This document shows, one piece after another, positions 1-12,266 of a stretch of DNA of 64,000 bases. Made by a program: the position numbers and the translations under genes. The number at the start of each line of letters is the position of its first letter. Positions within the stretch are counted from its first letter, which is position 1. This DNA comes from Aliiruegeria sabulilitoris (GTDB lineage Bacteria; Pseudomonadota; Alphaproteobacteria; Rhodobacterales; Rhodobacteraceae). The DNA lies in NCBI RefSeq assembly GCF_001558155.1, contig NZ_LOAS01000001.1:1-64000 (forward strand). Reading direction: 5' to 3'. Under the pieces are notes generated by a model that was given only the letters and a program-made list of their open reading frames with translations, made no database searches and was not told the origin of the DNA.

Positions 1-1
1 T

Positions 2-3000
2 CCAATCCGAAAAACGCTCAAGCGTCCCAAATTATCTGACGACGGACACCGCCTGTCCTGGCTCAGCGACAAGAACGGCATGGTTCCCGTCAACTGGCGT
101 GCGATGGAGACGGAAGAACTTGGATCTGTCTACGAGTCACTTCTCGAACTCCAGCCGCAACTGAGCGACGACGGCAAGACCCTCCTTTTTGCCTCCGAGG
201 CGGCCGAGCAGAAAGGAAACCAACGCAAGACCACCGGTTCCTACTACACGCCTGACAGCCTCGTTCAGGCGCTGCTCGATACCGCGCTGGATCCTGTGCT
301 AGACAAGACCGAACCCGACAAGCTGTTGAAGCTAACCGTCATCGACCCCGCCTGCGGCTCAGGCCACTTCCTGCTGGCCGCCGCCCGCCGCATTGCCACG
401 CGCCTTGCCCGCCACCGGGCCGAGGGCACGCCCGCGCTGTCCGACTTCCGTCATGCTCTGCGCGATGTCGCACGCTCCTGCCTGCACGGGGTGGACCGCA
501 ACCCGATGGCGGTAGAGTTGACTAAGGTCGCGCTCTGGATCGAGACGGTGGACCCCGGCCTTCCTCTTGGCTTCTTCGATGCGCAGATCCGCTGTGGCGA
601 CAGTCTATTTGGCGTAGCGCGCTACGGCATGTTGCGCGATGGACTGCCGGATGCCGCATTTGAAGCACTGACCGGCGACGAAAAGGATGTGGCGAAAGAA
701 TATAGGAACATCAATAAGGAACAACGCGAAGGCATTGCTGCCAGTGGTTTCATTGCCAGCCTCAAGGCTCCCGCCGAAATTACCGATGGCGCGGCCAAGA
801 CACTCGCCATGCCAGAGGACACGCTGGATCAGATCGAGACCAAGTCCCGCGCCTGGGCCCGCCTTCTGCGCGAACCCAAATGGTGGACCCTGAAAACCGC
901 CTGCGACATGTATGTGGCGGCGTTTCTGATGCCAAAAACCGGCGAGATTCCCAATGCTCGCGTTGCCACCATGCCCATTCCCACCACCGAGGCGATCTGG
1001 CGCACGGTCCAGGGAGGCGACATCCGAAGTGATACACAGGCGCGTTGCATAGACCTTTCCGAATCCGCCCACGCATTTCACTGGCCATTGGAATTTCCAG
1101 CCCAAATGGCTTCGGGCGGGTTTGACGTGGTGATCGGAAATCCGCCATGGGAGGTCTCACAGCTTTCCGAGGAGGAGTTTTTCGCCGCTCGAGACCCCAG
1201 TGTTGCCGCGCTGGATGGGAACGAACGCAAACGCGCAATCAAGCGTCTGAAAACTGAAAGCCCCCAGCTTTGGAAAGACTTCAATCTTGCCAAGCGTTCC
1301 ACCGAAGCCGTCAATACCTTTTTCCGTGCTTCGGGGCGCTTTCCGCTTACCGCGACAGGAAAAATCAACACATATCCTCTTTTCGCCGAGCACTTCGCAC
1401 AATTGGCACACAAGAGCGAAGGAGAGTCGACGGGCCATGCCGGGGTGATCGTGCCAACCGGCATCGCGACCGATAGCTCTACGGCGGCGTTCTTCGGTGA
1501 CCTGGTTACTCATAACCACCTACTGGCGCTCTATGATTTTGAGAACCGAGAGAAATTTTTCCCGGCCGTCGACAGCCGGGTCAAGTTTTCGATCCTCTCC
1601 ATTGGCCCAGCCCGCACCGCCAAATTCGCGGCCTTTCTGCTCAATACCGGGATGCTTACCAACGAGCACCGTCAGATCAGCCTGACGCCAGATGAATTCA
1701 ATCTGTTCAACCCCAATACCAACACCGCCCCCCTGTTTCGCGCCCGCGCTGACAAGGAACTGACCCGCAAACTGTATCAGGCCGCGCCGGTGTTGATCCG
1801 CGAACGGCCCGACCACCCTCAAGGCGACGAGAACCCTTGGGGGATCACGTTTCAGCAGGGTCTGTATAACATGACCTCTGCCTCAAGTTTCTTCCGCACC
1901 GCCGCACAACTCACGGCCAAAGGTTTCCTTCGTGAAGGTCCCGACTGGCGCGGGCCGGACGGGCAGCATTACCTGCCGCTCTATGAGGCCAAGATGATCC
2001 ATCATTTTGACCACCGCTATGGCTCCTATGCAGGGCTTGACGCCCGGCCCGCGGACGGGTCATTGCCCGATGTCACCGACGCCCTGCGTGCCAGTCCCGA
2101 TTACGAGGCCGACCCATGGTATTGGGTGCCTGCCGAGGAAACCACACTGCGCGTGGCACGGGTGCCGCAGCGGCTCAAGGCCTATCTGCGCAAGGACAAC
2201 GCGGATGGCTGCCTGAAGGTGCTGGCTGAGTGGGTTTTGTCCACGCTGGATCCCGACGACTTGTTGCCAGACGCGCTGGCCCGTTCGGCCACGCCGGCCA
2301 CTGCCCGCCTGTGCGAGATACTGGGCGACCGCGCAGTGACCCGCGGCATTCTGGGCGCAACGTTTTCCACATGGCTTGGCCGGGTCGCGCCGGGTGCGCG
2401 AAAAATGGCACGGGAAACTCCGTTGGACGGCGATGATCTGCGTTTCATCAAGCAGGGTCCAAAGGATGTCCTGGACCTGTCCACTGCTCTGATACAGCGC
2501 AAGCAACCCCGCTGGCTGATGGGTTGGCGAGATATCTGTCGCTCGACGGACGAACGGACGGTGATTGCGTCTGTGTTCCCAAGGGTGGGTGTTGGGCATA
2601 CAACACCGATGGTTTTTGCGAACAAACCTGCGCTGAACATCGCGGCGCTTGTTTCGCAACTGGCCTCGTTGCCATTTGATTACGCTGCTCGCCAAAAACT
2701 TGCCGGAACACATCTGACGTATACCTATATCAATCAACTCCCAATCCTTGCCCCCGAGCAATTCACCCGCGATGATCTCGCCTTCCTCAACCCGCGCGTG
2801 TTGGAACTGACCTATACCAGCCATGCAATGAAACCCTGGGCCGAAGACCTTGGGCATTCCGGCGCACCCTTTGCCTGGAACCCCGACCGCCGCGCCATTT
2901 TGCGCGCCGATATCGACGCCTTTTTCGCTCGCAAATACGGGCTGAGTCGCGACGAGCTGCGTTATGTGCTCGATCCGGCCAAAACACACGGGACGGACTA

Positions 3001-3133
3001 CCCGTCCGAAACATTTCGCGGGTTGCAACGCAACGAGATCGATGAGTTCGGCGAATATCGCACCGAGCGCCTCGTCCTCGCCGCCTGGGACCGAATGGAA
3101 GCGGGCGACGAATTCACGGCAATAGGGATGTGA
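2..3133 (+). CDS. Eco57I-type N6-adenine DNA methyltransferase, 5' end outside window
   Basis: A large DNA methyltransferase of the Eco57I / type IIG / DrmMI-PglX superfamily, expected to methylate adenine N6 in a specific DNA site. The first ATG is at 80, but the reading frame is open without a stop back to base 2, and the upstream codons encode plausible protein, so the gene begins before the window; at least 1,043 residues are present. Counted from the ATG at 80, a GSYYTP motif lies at 53-58, the SAM-binding motif I DPACGSGH at 89-96, and the catalytic NPPW at 354-357. The long C-terminal part probably holds target recognition; no PD-(D/E)XK nuclease motif was recognised. It is followed after 1 nt by a metallopeptidase and then an HNH nuclease, so it is probably the modification part of a multi-gene system. 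A class 1 DISARM DrmMI is the nearest alternative; the gene upstream would decide. Confidence 0.85.
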   Translation, partial: PIRKTLKRPKLSDDGHRLSWLSDKNGMVPVNWRAMETEELGSVYESLLELQPQLSDDGKTLLFASEAAEQKGNQRKTTGSYYTPDSLVQALLDTALDPVLDKTEPDKLLKLTVIDPACGSGHFLLAAARRIATRLARHRAEGTPALSDFRHALRDVARSCLHGVDRNPMAVELTKVALWIETVDPGLPLGFFDAQIRCGDSLFGVARYGMLRDGLPDAAFEALTGDEKDVAKEYRNINKEQREGIAASGFIASLKAPAEITDGAAKTLAMPEDTLDQIETKSRAWARLLREPKWWTLKTACDMYVAAFLMPKTGEIPNARVATMPIPTTEAIWRTVQGGDIRSDTQARCIDLSESAHAFHWPLEFPAQMASGGFDVVIGNPPWEVSQLSEEEFFAARDPSVAALDGNERKRAIKRLKTESPQLWKDFNLAKRSTEAVNTFFRASGRFPLTATGKINTYPLFAEHFAQLAHKSEGESTGHAGVIVPTGIATDSSTAAFFGDLVTHNHLLALYDFENREKFFPAVDSRVKFSILSIGPARTAKFAAFLLNTGMLTNEHRQISLTPDEFNLFNPNTNTAPLFRARADKELTRKLYQAAPVLIRERPDHPQGDENPWGITFQQGLYNMTSASSFFRTAAQLTAKGFLREGPDWRGPDGQHYLPLYEAKMIHHFDHRYGSYAGLDARPADGSLPDVTDALRASPDYEADPWYWVPAEETTLRVARVPQRLKAYLRKDNADGCLKVLAEWVLSTLDPDDLLPDALARSATPATARLCEILGDRAVTRGILGATFSTWLGRVAPGARKMARETPLDGDDLRFIKQGPKDVLDLSTALIQRKQPRWLMGWRDICRSTDERTVIASVFPRVGVGHTTPMVFANKPALNIAALVSQLASLPFDYAARQKLAGTHLTYTYINQLPILAPEQFTRDDLAFLNPRVLELTYTSHAMKPWAEDLGHSGAPFAWNPDRRAILRADIDAFFARKYGLSRDELRYVLDPAKTHGTDYPSETFRGLQRNEIDEFGEYRTERLVLAAWDRMEAGDEFTAIGM

Positions 3134-3134
3134 G

Positions 3135-4100
3135 ATGACGGATCGGACACCACAGGGGTGGATCGCCCCCAAACGACCGCGACCAAGAGGATCAAGCGAC
3201 AGTAAGGATGATTTTTTTCCCAACACGCTGCCGACAAAGCCCTCCGTGGAAGCGGAGAAGGACCTGTTCCAGGTCGCTGACGAGGCTGAGGAAGAACGGG
3301 ATCGTGCGCTCGTCGATCAGCTGATTGCTGATACCCAGCTCTACGATTCCGTCAAAGCCATCAAAGACCTGCTGGAATTCACCGTTCGGCTTCGGCATAT
3401 CGCGCCGTTCAACGCGATGCTGCTGAATATTCAGAAGCCGGGCCTCAGTTTTGCCGCGCGGCCAAGGGACTGGTGGGAACGCTTTCGAAGGCGGCCGAAA
3501 CCCTACGCAAGTCCGCTCGTCGTGCTGCGCAACTTCGGCCCCGTCGAGTTCGTTTATGATGTGCTCGATACCGAGGGAGAGCCCTTGCCCGAGGCCGCCT
3601 TTTCGTTTCCGGCTGACGGAGAGGTTTCCAAAGGCTGGCTGGCAGCAGTCGAGCACAAGCTGAACCGCGCCGAATTCAAGATCCTATGGCTTGATCAAGG
3701 AGACTATACTGCCGGCCACGCACGCCGCCTGACCAGCCATGGCGAGAAAGAACGCCTTGAACGTTTTGAAGTCGGCGTGAATCGAAATCATCCCCCAGCC
3801 GCACAACCGGTCACTCTCGCACACGAGCTGGCTCACATACTTCTTGGCCACTGCGGCAGTGACCAGAAGCGCGGCGTCAAGTTCAATCGGCCGGAGGACC
3901 TCGCACTCCGCGAGGTAGAAGCCGAGACGGTCGCGTATCTCGTCGCCAAGAGAACCGGGGTTTCTCCGCGCAGCGAGAACTACCTTGACCACTACAAAGG
4001 TGCATTCGATCAACTCGATCTGCACCGTATTCTTAAAGTGGCCAGCGCCGTCGAGAAGCAACTCGATCTTCCGTTCAAAGAAAACCGGATACTCAGATGA
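3135..4100 (+). CDS. ArdC-like / ImmA-IrrE-type zinc metallopeptidase
   Basis: A 321-residue protein with a zinc-protease motif HELAH at 230-234 and an acidic stretch EVEAE at 260-264 that can supply the third metal ligand, as in the ImmA/IrrE (DUF955) and ArdC C-terminal families. The preceding part, about 85-150, with a run of N-A-M-L-L-N-I-Q, a W-W pair and V-Y-D-V...T, resembles the N-terminal ssDNA-binding domain of ArdC antirestriction proteins. The first 60 residues are polar and probably disordered. It starts 1 nt after the methyltransferase stop and overlaps the HNH gene by 4 nt, so the three are very likely co-transcribed. Role is inferred: it may cleave a partner or repressor, or modulate the nuclease. 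The ArdC resemblance is by eye and needs a profile search. Confidence 0.7.
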   Translation: MTDRTPQGWIAPKRPRPRGSSDSKDDFFPNTLPTKPSVEAEKDLFQVADEAEEERDRALVDQLIADTQLYDSVKAIKDLLEFTVRLRHIAPFNAMLLNIQKPGLSFAARPRDWWERFRRRPKPYASPLVVLRNFGPVEFVYDVLDTEGEPLPEAAFSFPADGEVSKGWLAAVEHKLNRAEFKILWLDQGDYTAGHARRLTSHGEKERLERFEVGVNRNHPPAAQPVTLAHELAHILLGHCGSDQKRGVKFNRPEDLALREVEAETVAYLVAKRTGVSPRSENYLDHYKGAFDQLDLHRILKVASAVEKQLDLPFKENRILR

Positions 4101-4855
4101 AGGTCGAAGCGCCTCAAACCTTTGTCACGAGGCAGGAGTGCGACAAGATCGCGTTCCAGAATGGATTTCGTCTGACGCATGGCGAAACTGACGGTTGGCG
4201 GCATTACACCTCGACCACTGCGCAAGGGTCGATCTGGTTAGCTGCCATGCAGACAGGCAACTGGCTGCTATCAATCGACCATGCAGGGGTTCTTGCGGAA
4301 ATCGACCTTGAGATATCCGATGTTGATGGCCCTGGTCTCGCATGCTTTCGATTCAAATCCCTAACCTCGCTCTATGCAGCAATGTCCGGCCTATACGAAC
4401 TCGCCGTTAGTCTTCCTGACGCCCCCCTGCAAGAGTTCCTGCTCCGAACAAAGGGCATGCCAAGGACGACAGAAGTAGAGCGCCTAGTGGTTCAGCGCGT
4501 TGGACAAAGCATCTTCCGGGACCGCCTAATGACCTACTGGAAGGTCCGATGCCCCATGACCGGTATCACAGACCCGGACCTACTTCGCGCCTCACACATC
4601 AAACCGTGGAGAGACTGTAAGACCGATGCCGAACGCCTGGACGTCCACAACGGACTTCTGCTCTCAGCGCTCTGGGACGCCGCATTCGACAAAGGGCATG
4701 TCTCCTTTGAAGAAGAAGGGACGCCTATCTTTTCGACGAAACTCTCAGCCGAAGCGCGCACGCACCTCAAAGGTGAGAACTCAAAGATCCAAGGACTGAC
4801 GGACGAACACAAACTCCAACTGGCGTGGCACCGGAAGAATCTCTTCGACCATTGA
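4097..4855 (+). CDS. HNH endonuclease (HNH_2-type)
   Basis: A 252-residue protein whose C-terminal third carries an HNH_2-type nuclease core: C152-P-M-T-G, then RASHIKPW with H167, then LDVHNGLLL with N185, and W-D-A-A-F-D-K-G-H at 193-201. The spacing fits the family in which restriction-type HNH nucleases are often found. Residues 1-120 show no domain I recognise and may bind DNA or a partner. The start ATG overlaps the stop of the metallopeptidase (ATGA), indicating translational coupling. By eye the gene is less GC-rich than the core genes to its right (33 of 60 bases in 4141-4200), which agrees with an accessory origin. It is the likely effector nuclease of the methyltransferase cluster. 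Confidence 0.8.
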   Translation: MKVEAPQTFVTRQECDKIAFQNGFRLTHGETDGWRHYTSTTAQGSIWLAAMQTGNWLLSIDHAGVLAEIDLEISDVDGPGLACFRFKSLTSLYAAMSGLYELAVSLPDAPLQEFLLRTKGMPRTTEVERLVVQRVGQSIFRDRLMTYWKVRCPMTGITDPDLLRASHIKPWRDCKTDAERLDVHNGLLLSALWDAAFDKGHVSFEEEGTPIFSTKLSAEARTHLKGENSKIQGLTDEHKLQLAWHRKNLFDH

Positions 4856-4982
4856 TGAAGGGTCGCCAAAGACGTTTCTGTGTTTTTCAAACCCCAGTCG
4901 CAAAACCCATTTGGTGTTCATGGGCGACGTCGTCGAACCGCTACGGCTTTTCATACACCAGAAAGGGTCGGAATGTGGGTCG

Positions 4983-5036
4983 CGCAGAACTATGGGCTAG
5001 AAACGCAAAACTATGGGGTCCGCGCAGCGCTATGCG
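4983..5036. repeat. Three imperfect short direct repeats at the accessory/core junction
   Basis: The 14-mers CGCAGAACTATGGG (4983-4996), CGCAAAACTATGGG (5004-5017) and the weaker CGCAGCGCTATGCG (5023-5036) follow each other at 21- and 19-nt steps between the HNH gene and the 3' end of gyrB. They mark the boundary between the accessory genes and the conserved replication operon. They may be remnants of recombination or merely chance similarity; no integrase or tRNA attachment site is visible. Confidence 0.35.
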
Positions 5037-5038
5037 CG
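5021..5038 (-). terminator. Possible gyrB terminator hairpin
   Basis: CGCGCA (5021-5026) pairs with TGCGCG (5033-5038) around a 6-nt loop, just past the gyrB stop on the minus strand. There is no long U tract after it, so it is a weak or Rho-assisted candidate. Confidence 0.3.
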
Positions 5039-5051
5039 TCCCTACATTTGC

Positions 5052-8679
<3,628 letters not shown>

Positions 8680-8744
8680 TCAACGCTCTTCTTCTTGGTC
8701 AAAACACTCCCGCCGGAGGCATGAGTTCCCCGGCAGAATGCCCA

Positions 8745-9863
8745 TCACACGCGCATCGGCATGACGACGTAGACGGCGCTCGTATCCGAGCCCTCGCGCA
8801 TCAGGGTCGGATCGCCCGATGAATTGAACATGAACACGGCATTCTCGCGGTCCACCTGGCTGGCGATCTCCAGCAGGTATTTCGCGTTGAAGCCAATCTC
8901 CAACCGCTCGTCGCCATAGGCAACGGAAAGCTCTTCCTCGGCCGCACCGCTGTCAGGCGCATTGACCGAAAGCACCAGGCGATCCTCGTCGAGCGAAAGC
9001 TTCACCGCGCGGGAACGCTCGGAGGAAACGGTCGCCACACGGTCCACCGCCCTGGCAAATTCGCTCGCATCCACTTCGAGCTTGCGCGTATTTCCGACCG
9101 GGATCACGCGGGCATAATCGGGGAAAGTGCCGTCAATCACCTTCGAGGTCAGCGTGATCTCGGGCGTGGCAAAGCGGACCTTCGTCTCGGACACCGACAC
9201 GGCAATCTGCATCTCGTCGTCATCGAGCAGCTTGCGCAGTTCGCCCACCGTCTTGCGGGGCACGATCACGCCGGGCATCGCCTCGGCACCTGCGGGCAGA
9301 TCGGCGTCGATCCGGGCCAACCGGTGGCCGTCCGTGGCCACGCAGCGCAGAACCTTGCCGTCCTCGCCATCGGCGACATGCATGTAGACGCCGTTCAGGT
9401 AATAGCGGGTCTCCTCGGTGGAGATGGCGAATTTCGACTTGTCGAAAAGCCGCCGCAAAACCGGCGCAGGGGCCGAGAAATTCGACCCGTACTCGGCATT
9501 GGCCATCACCGGAAAATCTTCTTTCGGCAGGGTGGCGAGGGTGAAATTCGAGCGCCCCGCCTCAACCACCAGCCGGCCGGCGGCGCCGTCATCGGTCAGC
9601 CGCACCAGCGCGCCATCGGGCAGCTTGCGCACGATCTCGTGCAGCGTCACCGCCGAAACCGTCGTCGCGCCCGCGCGCTCGACCTGAGCGGGAACCTTGT
9701 CCACCACCTCGATGTCGAGATCGGTGGCTCGGAAGGAAACCGTGTCGCCCTCCGCCTCGATCAACACATTGGCCAGAATCGGAATCGTGTTGCGCCGCTC
9801 GACAACCGATTGCGCCTGTGACACCGCCTTCAACAGGGTGCCGCGTTCGATGCTGATCTTCAT
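8745..9863 (-). CDS. dnaN: DNA polymerase III subunit beta (sliding clamp)
   Basis: The sliding clamp that holds DNA polymerase III on its template. The 372 residues begin MKISIERGTLLKAVSQAQSV, typical of DnaN, and show the three-fold repeated clamp architecture, ending in VYVVMPMRV, the usual C-terminal P-M-R motif. The ATG at 9863 is preceded by GGGAGCG at about 8 nt. It follows dnaA after 104 nt and precedes recF. Length and both ends match the family, with nothing odd. Confidence 0.98.
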   Translation of the reverse strand: MKISIERGTLLKAVSQAQSVVERRNTIPILANVLIEAEGDTVSFRATDLDIEVVDKVPAQVERAGATTVSAVTLHEIVRKLPDGALVRLTDDGAAGRLVVEAGRSNFTLATLPKEDFPVMANAEYGSNFSAPAPVLRRLFDKSKFAISTEETRYYLNGVYMHVADGEDGKVLRCVATDGHRLARIDADLPAGAEAMPGVIVPRKTVGELRKLLDDDEMQIAVSVSETKVRFATPEITLTSKVIDGTFPDYARVIPVGNTRKLEVDASEFARAVDRVATVSSERSRAVKLSLDEDRLVLSVNAPDSGAAEEELSVAYGDERLEIGFNAKYLLEIASQVDRENAVFMFNSSGDPTLMREGSDTSAVYVVMPMRV

Positions 9864-9967
9864 GCAATCGCTCCCAAATTTCCCGGGACCGTCACCCTAT
9901 CGCTTTCCCCTGTAGGCACAAGTGCCTAAAGGCCACAGGAAAGCGCTTTGCGTCCGGTCTGCTCTCC

Positions 9968-11353
9968 TCAAGCCTCAAGCATACGCCGCAGCAGTTCCAG
10001 ATCTTCCGCGATCTGGTTGTCCACCGCCTTGAGTTCCTCGATCCGCTTCACCGCATGCATGACCGTCGTGTGATCGCGCCCGCCGAAACGGCGGCCGATC
10101 TCCGGCAGCGACCGAGAGGTGAGCTGCTTGGACAGGTACATTGCCATCTGCCGGGGGCGGGCAATGGTACGGTGCCGCTTCGGCCCGATCATGTCGGACA
10201 TCCGCATGTTGTAATGCTCCGAAACACGCCGCTGGATCTCCTCGACGGTGACCTTGCGATCGGAGGCGCGCAGCACATCGGCCAGGCAGTCCTGCGTCAG
10301 GTCCATCGTCACCTCGCGCCCGACAAGGGAGCCAAAGGCGAAGAGCTTGGTCAGCGCGCCTTCGAGCACACGCACATTGGTCGAGATGCGGTGCGCCAGG
10401 AACTCCAGAACGCCATCCTGAATGACCAGCCCCGGATAGCTTTCGCGATACTGTTCCACCTTGTGCTGAAGAATGCCGAGACGGAGCTCGTAATCGGTCG
10501 GGTGCAGATCGACCACCAGGCCCGATTGCAGCCGGCTGGCGATCCGCTCTTCGAGCTTCTTGATCTCGCCCGGCGCGCGGTCTGCCGAAAGGATGATCTG
10601 CTTGTTCTGGTCCACCAGCGCGTTGAAGGTGTGAAAAAACTCCTCCTGCGTGGAATCCTTGCCGGCAATGAACTGAACGTCGTCGACCATCAGAACGTCG
10701 ACGGAACGGAACATCTCCTTGAACTGCATCGTGCCATTCTCGCGCAGCGCCTGCACGAAGCGATACATGAACTGTTCGGCCGAAAGGTACACCACTCGCA
10801 GGTCCGAACGATCGCTCTGCAACTGCCAGGCGATGGCGTGCATCAGGTGCGTCTTGCCCAAGCCGACACCGCCATAAAGAAACAGCGGGTTGAAGCTCAC
10901 CGGGCCGCCTTCGGCAACGCGGCGGGCGGCGGCGTGGGCCAATTGGTTCGGCTTGCCGACGACGAAGGAGTCGAAGGTGAAGCGTTTGTCGAGCGGCGCA
11001 CCGGGCAAATCGCTCGATCCCGCTTTGACCATCGCCGGTTTGTGAGGCCTGTTTTCCCGAGCCTGGCCTGCAGCGGCACTGGATGCCGCTTGCATCGTGG
11101 GCCGCGCAGCGCTGGACGGAACGCTGAACTCGATCCGTTCGACCGTGGCGCCGGCTCGAATCAGATGCTGCTGGATTTGGTCGCCGAAGTTCCGGGAAAC
11201 CCAGTTGCCAATGAAATTGGTCGGCACGTTGAAACGTGCCACCCCGTTGTCCACCCGTTCGAACTCGAGAGGTTCAATCCAGGTGACATAGTTATTCTTC
11301 CCCACTGCCTTCAGAAGATCTTGCCGCACACGTCCCCAGGTGTCGTTTGTCAT
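9968..11353 (-). CDS. dnaA: Chromosomal replication initiator protein DnaA
   Basis: The AAA+ initiator that binds DnaA boxes and opens the replication origin. The 461 residues contain domain I (TWGRVRQDLLKAVGKNNY), a flexible linker rich in A/S/P (about 80-120), Walker A GGVGLGKTH at 161-169, Walker B VLMVDDVQFI, and the domain IV DNA-binding helix-turn-helix with FGGRDHTTVMHA. The start at 11353 (MTNDTWG) is preferred over an in-frame start at 11464 because it matches the conserved N-terminus and has AAGGG 5 nt upstream. It heads the dnaA-dnaN-recF-gyrB series. Confidence 0.98.
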   Translation of the reverse strand: MTNDTWGRVRQDLLKAVGKNNYVTWIEPLEFERVDNGVARFNVPTNFIGNWVSRNFGDQIQQHLIRAGATVERIEFSVPSSAARPTMQAASSAAAGQARENRPHKPAMVKAGSSDLPGAPLDKRFTFDSFVVGKPNQLAHAAARRVAEGGPVSFNPLFLYGGVGLGKTHLMHAIAWQLQSDRSDLRVVYLSAEQFMYRFVQALRENGTMQFKEMFRSVDVLMVDDVQFIAGKDSTQEEFFHTFNALVDQNKQIILSADRAPGEIKKLEERIASRLQSGLVVDLHPTDYELRLGILQHKVEQYRESYPGLVIQDGVLEFLAHRISTNVRVLEGALTKLFAFGSLVGREVTMDLTQDCLADVLRASDRKVTVEEIQRRVSEHYNMRMSDMIGPKRHRTIARPRQMAMYLSKQLTSRSLPEIGRRFGGRDHTTVMHAVKRIEELKAVDNQIAEDLELLRRMLEA

Positions 11354-11847
11354 CGTGCCCTTATCCGATTCGTTTTTTGTGTCGGACTCACCGTCTTCCC
11401 CCGGTGGCCCGAAGCCCTTTGCGACCGTTTCGACCGTCGAAGACAATACAACACGGTCCGGCAAAACACCGGATAAGCAGGACAGATTCCGCCTGCATGC
11501 ACCATTCGTTCATACCGGATTACCGGCATACGAATTGCTTTCTCGTGTTGTGGACATGACCATGGCAGCCATGACTATGCATGGCAGTTGCGGCCCGCCA
11601 CTGCTTCGCCGTTCCATAAGGATCAGCTTGACAGTGGCCTGATCTGGTCACGTTCGGAGCAGAGATGAACTTCCCCAAGTTCTCTGCCGGGCGTGATCGA
11701 TCCATGTCCCCCCGGACGATGTGAATCGCAGCGCCAAGCTAGCAATTCGGTCCGATCACGCGCAACTGAACTTCGATCTTGACTCGGACTTTACCAAAAC
11801 GAATCCCGAGCCGAGAGATAAGCACCTGAAAATCAAAACCTTTACCA
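11354..11847. other. Non-coding region between rpsT terminator and dnaA; no DnaA boxes found
   Basis: About 500 nt without a credible gene. I searched it by eye for TTATNCACA-type DnaA boxes and for TTAA-N7-TTAA CtrA sites and found none. A near-duplicate TTTACCAAAACGAA occurs at 11790-11803 and, with one extra A, at 11841-11855, the second copy just beyond the rpsT terminator. It must contain the dnaA promoter, but no -35/-10 pair can be named with confidence. Confidence 0.5.
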
Positions 11848-11887
11848 AAAACGAAAAGACGGGTGCGCCTGAAAAGACACACCCGTC
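11848..11887 (-). terminator. Rho-independent terminator of rpsT
   Basis: On the minus strand GACGGGTG (11887-11880) pairs with CACCCGTC (11865-11858), an 8-bp stem with a 14-nt loop, followed directly by TTTTCGTTTT (11857-11848). It begins 24 nt past the rpsT stop and separates rpsT from dnaA. Confidence 0.88.
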
Positions 11888-11911
11888 AAATCTTGTAAAA
11901 CCTACGTCAGA

Positions 11912-12178
11912 TCAGGCGCTGAGGGCCTTCACACGCGACGACAGGCGGGACATTTTCCGCGAAGCGGTGTTCTTGTGCAGAACGCCTTTCGTTACGCCAC
12001 GCATCAGCTCGGGCTGAGCGGCACGCAGGGCTGAGATCGCGGCTTCCTGGTCCCCGGAGGCAATCGCCTCCTCGACACTCCGCAGGTAGGTGCGGATGCG
12101 CGAGCGACGCGCTTTGTTGACGGCATAGCGCCGTTCATTCTGGCGGGCGCGCTTCTTGGACTGGGGCGTGTTAGCCAT
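11912..12178 (-). CDS. rpsT: 30S ribosomal protein S20
   Basis: A primary-binding protein of the 30S subunit. The 88 residues begin [17 protein letters not shown], the conserved lysine/arginine-rich start of S20, and contain the family segments [15 protein letters not shown] near the end. Length is normal for the family. It stands alone between the enoyl-CoA hydratase and dnaA with its own strong terminator, as is usual for rpsT. No strong ribosome binding site precedes the ATG, which is also common for rpsT, where translation is feedback-regulated in E. coli; that regulation here is inference. Confidence 0.97.
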   Translation of the reverse strand: MANTPQSKKRARQNERRYAVNKARRSRIRTYLRSVEEAIASGDQEAAISALRAAQPELMRGVTKGVLHKNTASRKMSRLSSRVKALSA

Positions 12179-12266
12179 GTGATGCTGTTCCGAATTTCGG
12201 TGAAACTGTTCTTGAAGCCGCGTCTCTAGGCGGCTTGCTCCGATGAGTCAACAGGGAAAGCGTCAC

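Noticed and set aside
11354-11911. oriC between dnaA and rpsT.
   Set aside because: No DnaA boxes or AT-rich unwinding element seen by eye; gene polarity alone is not enough.
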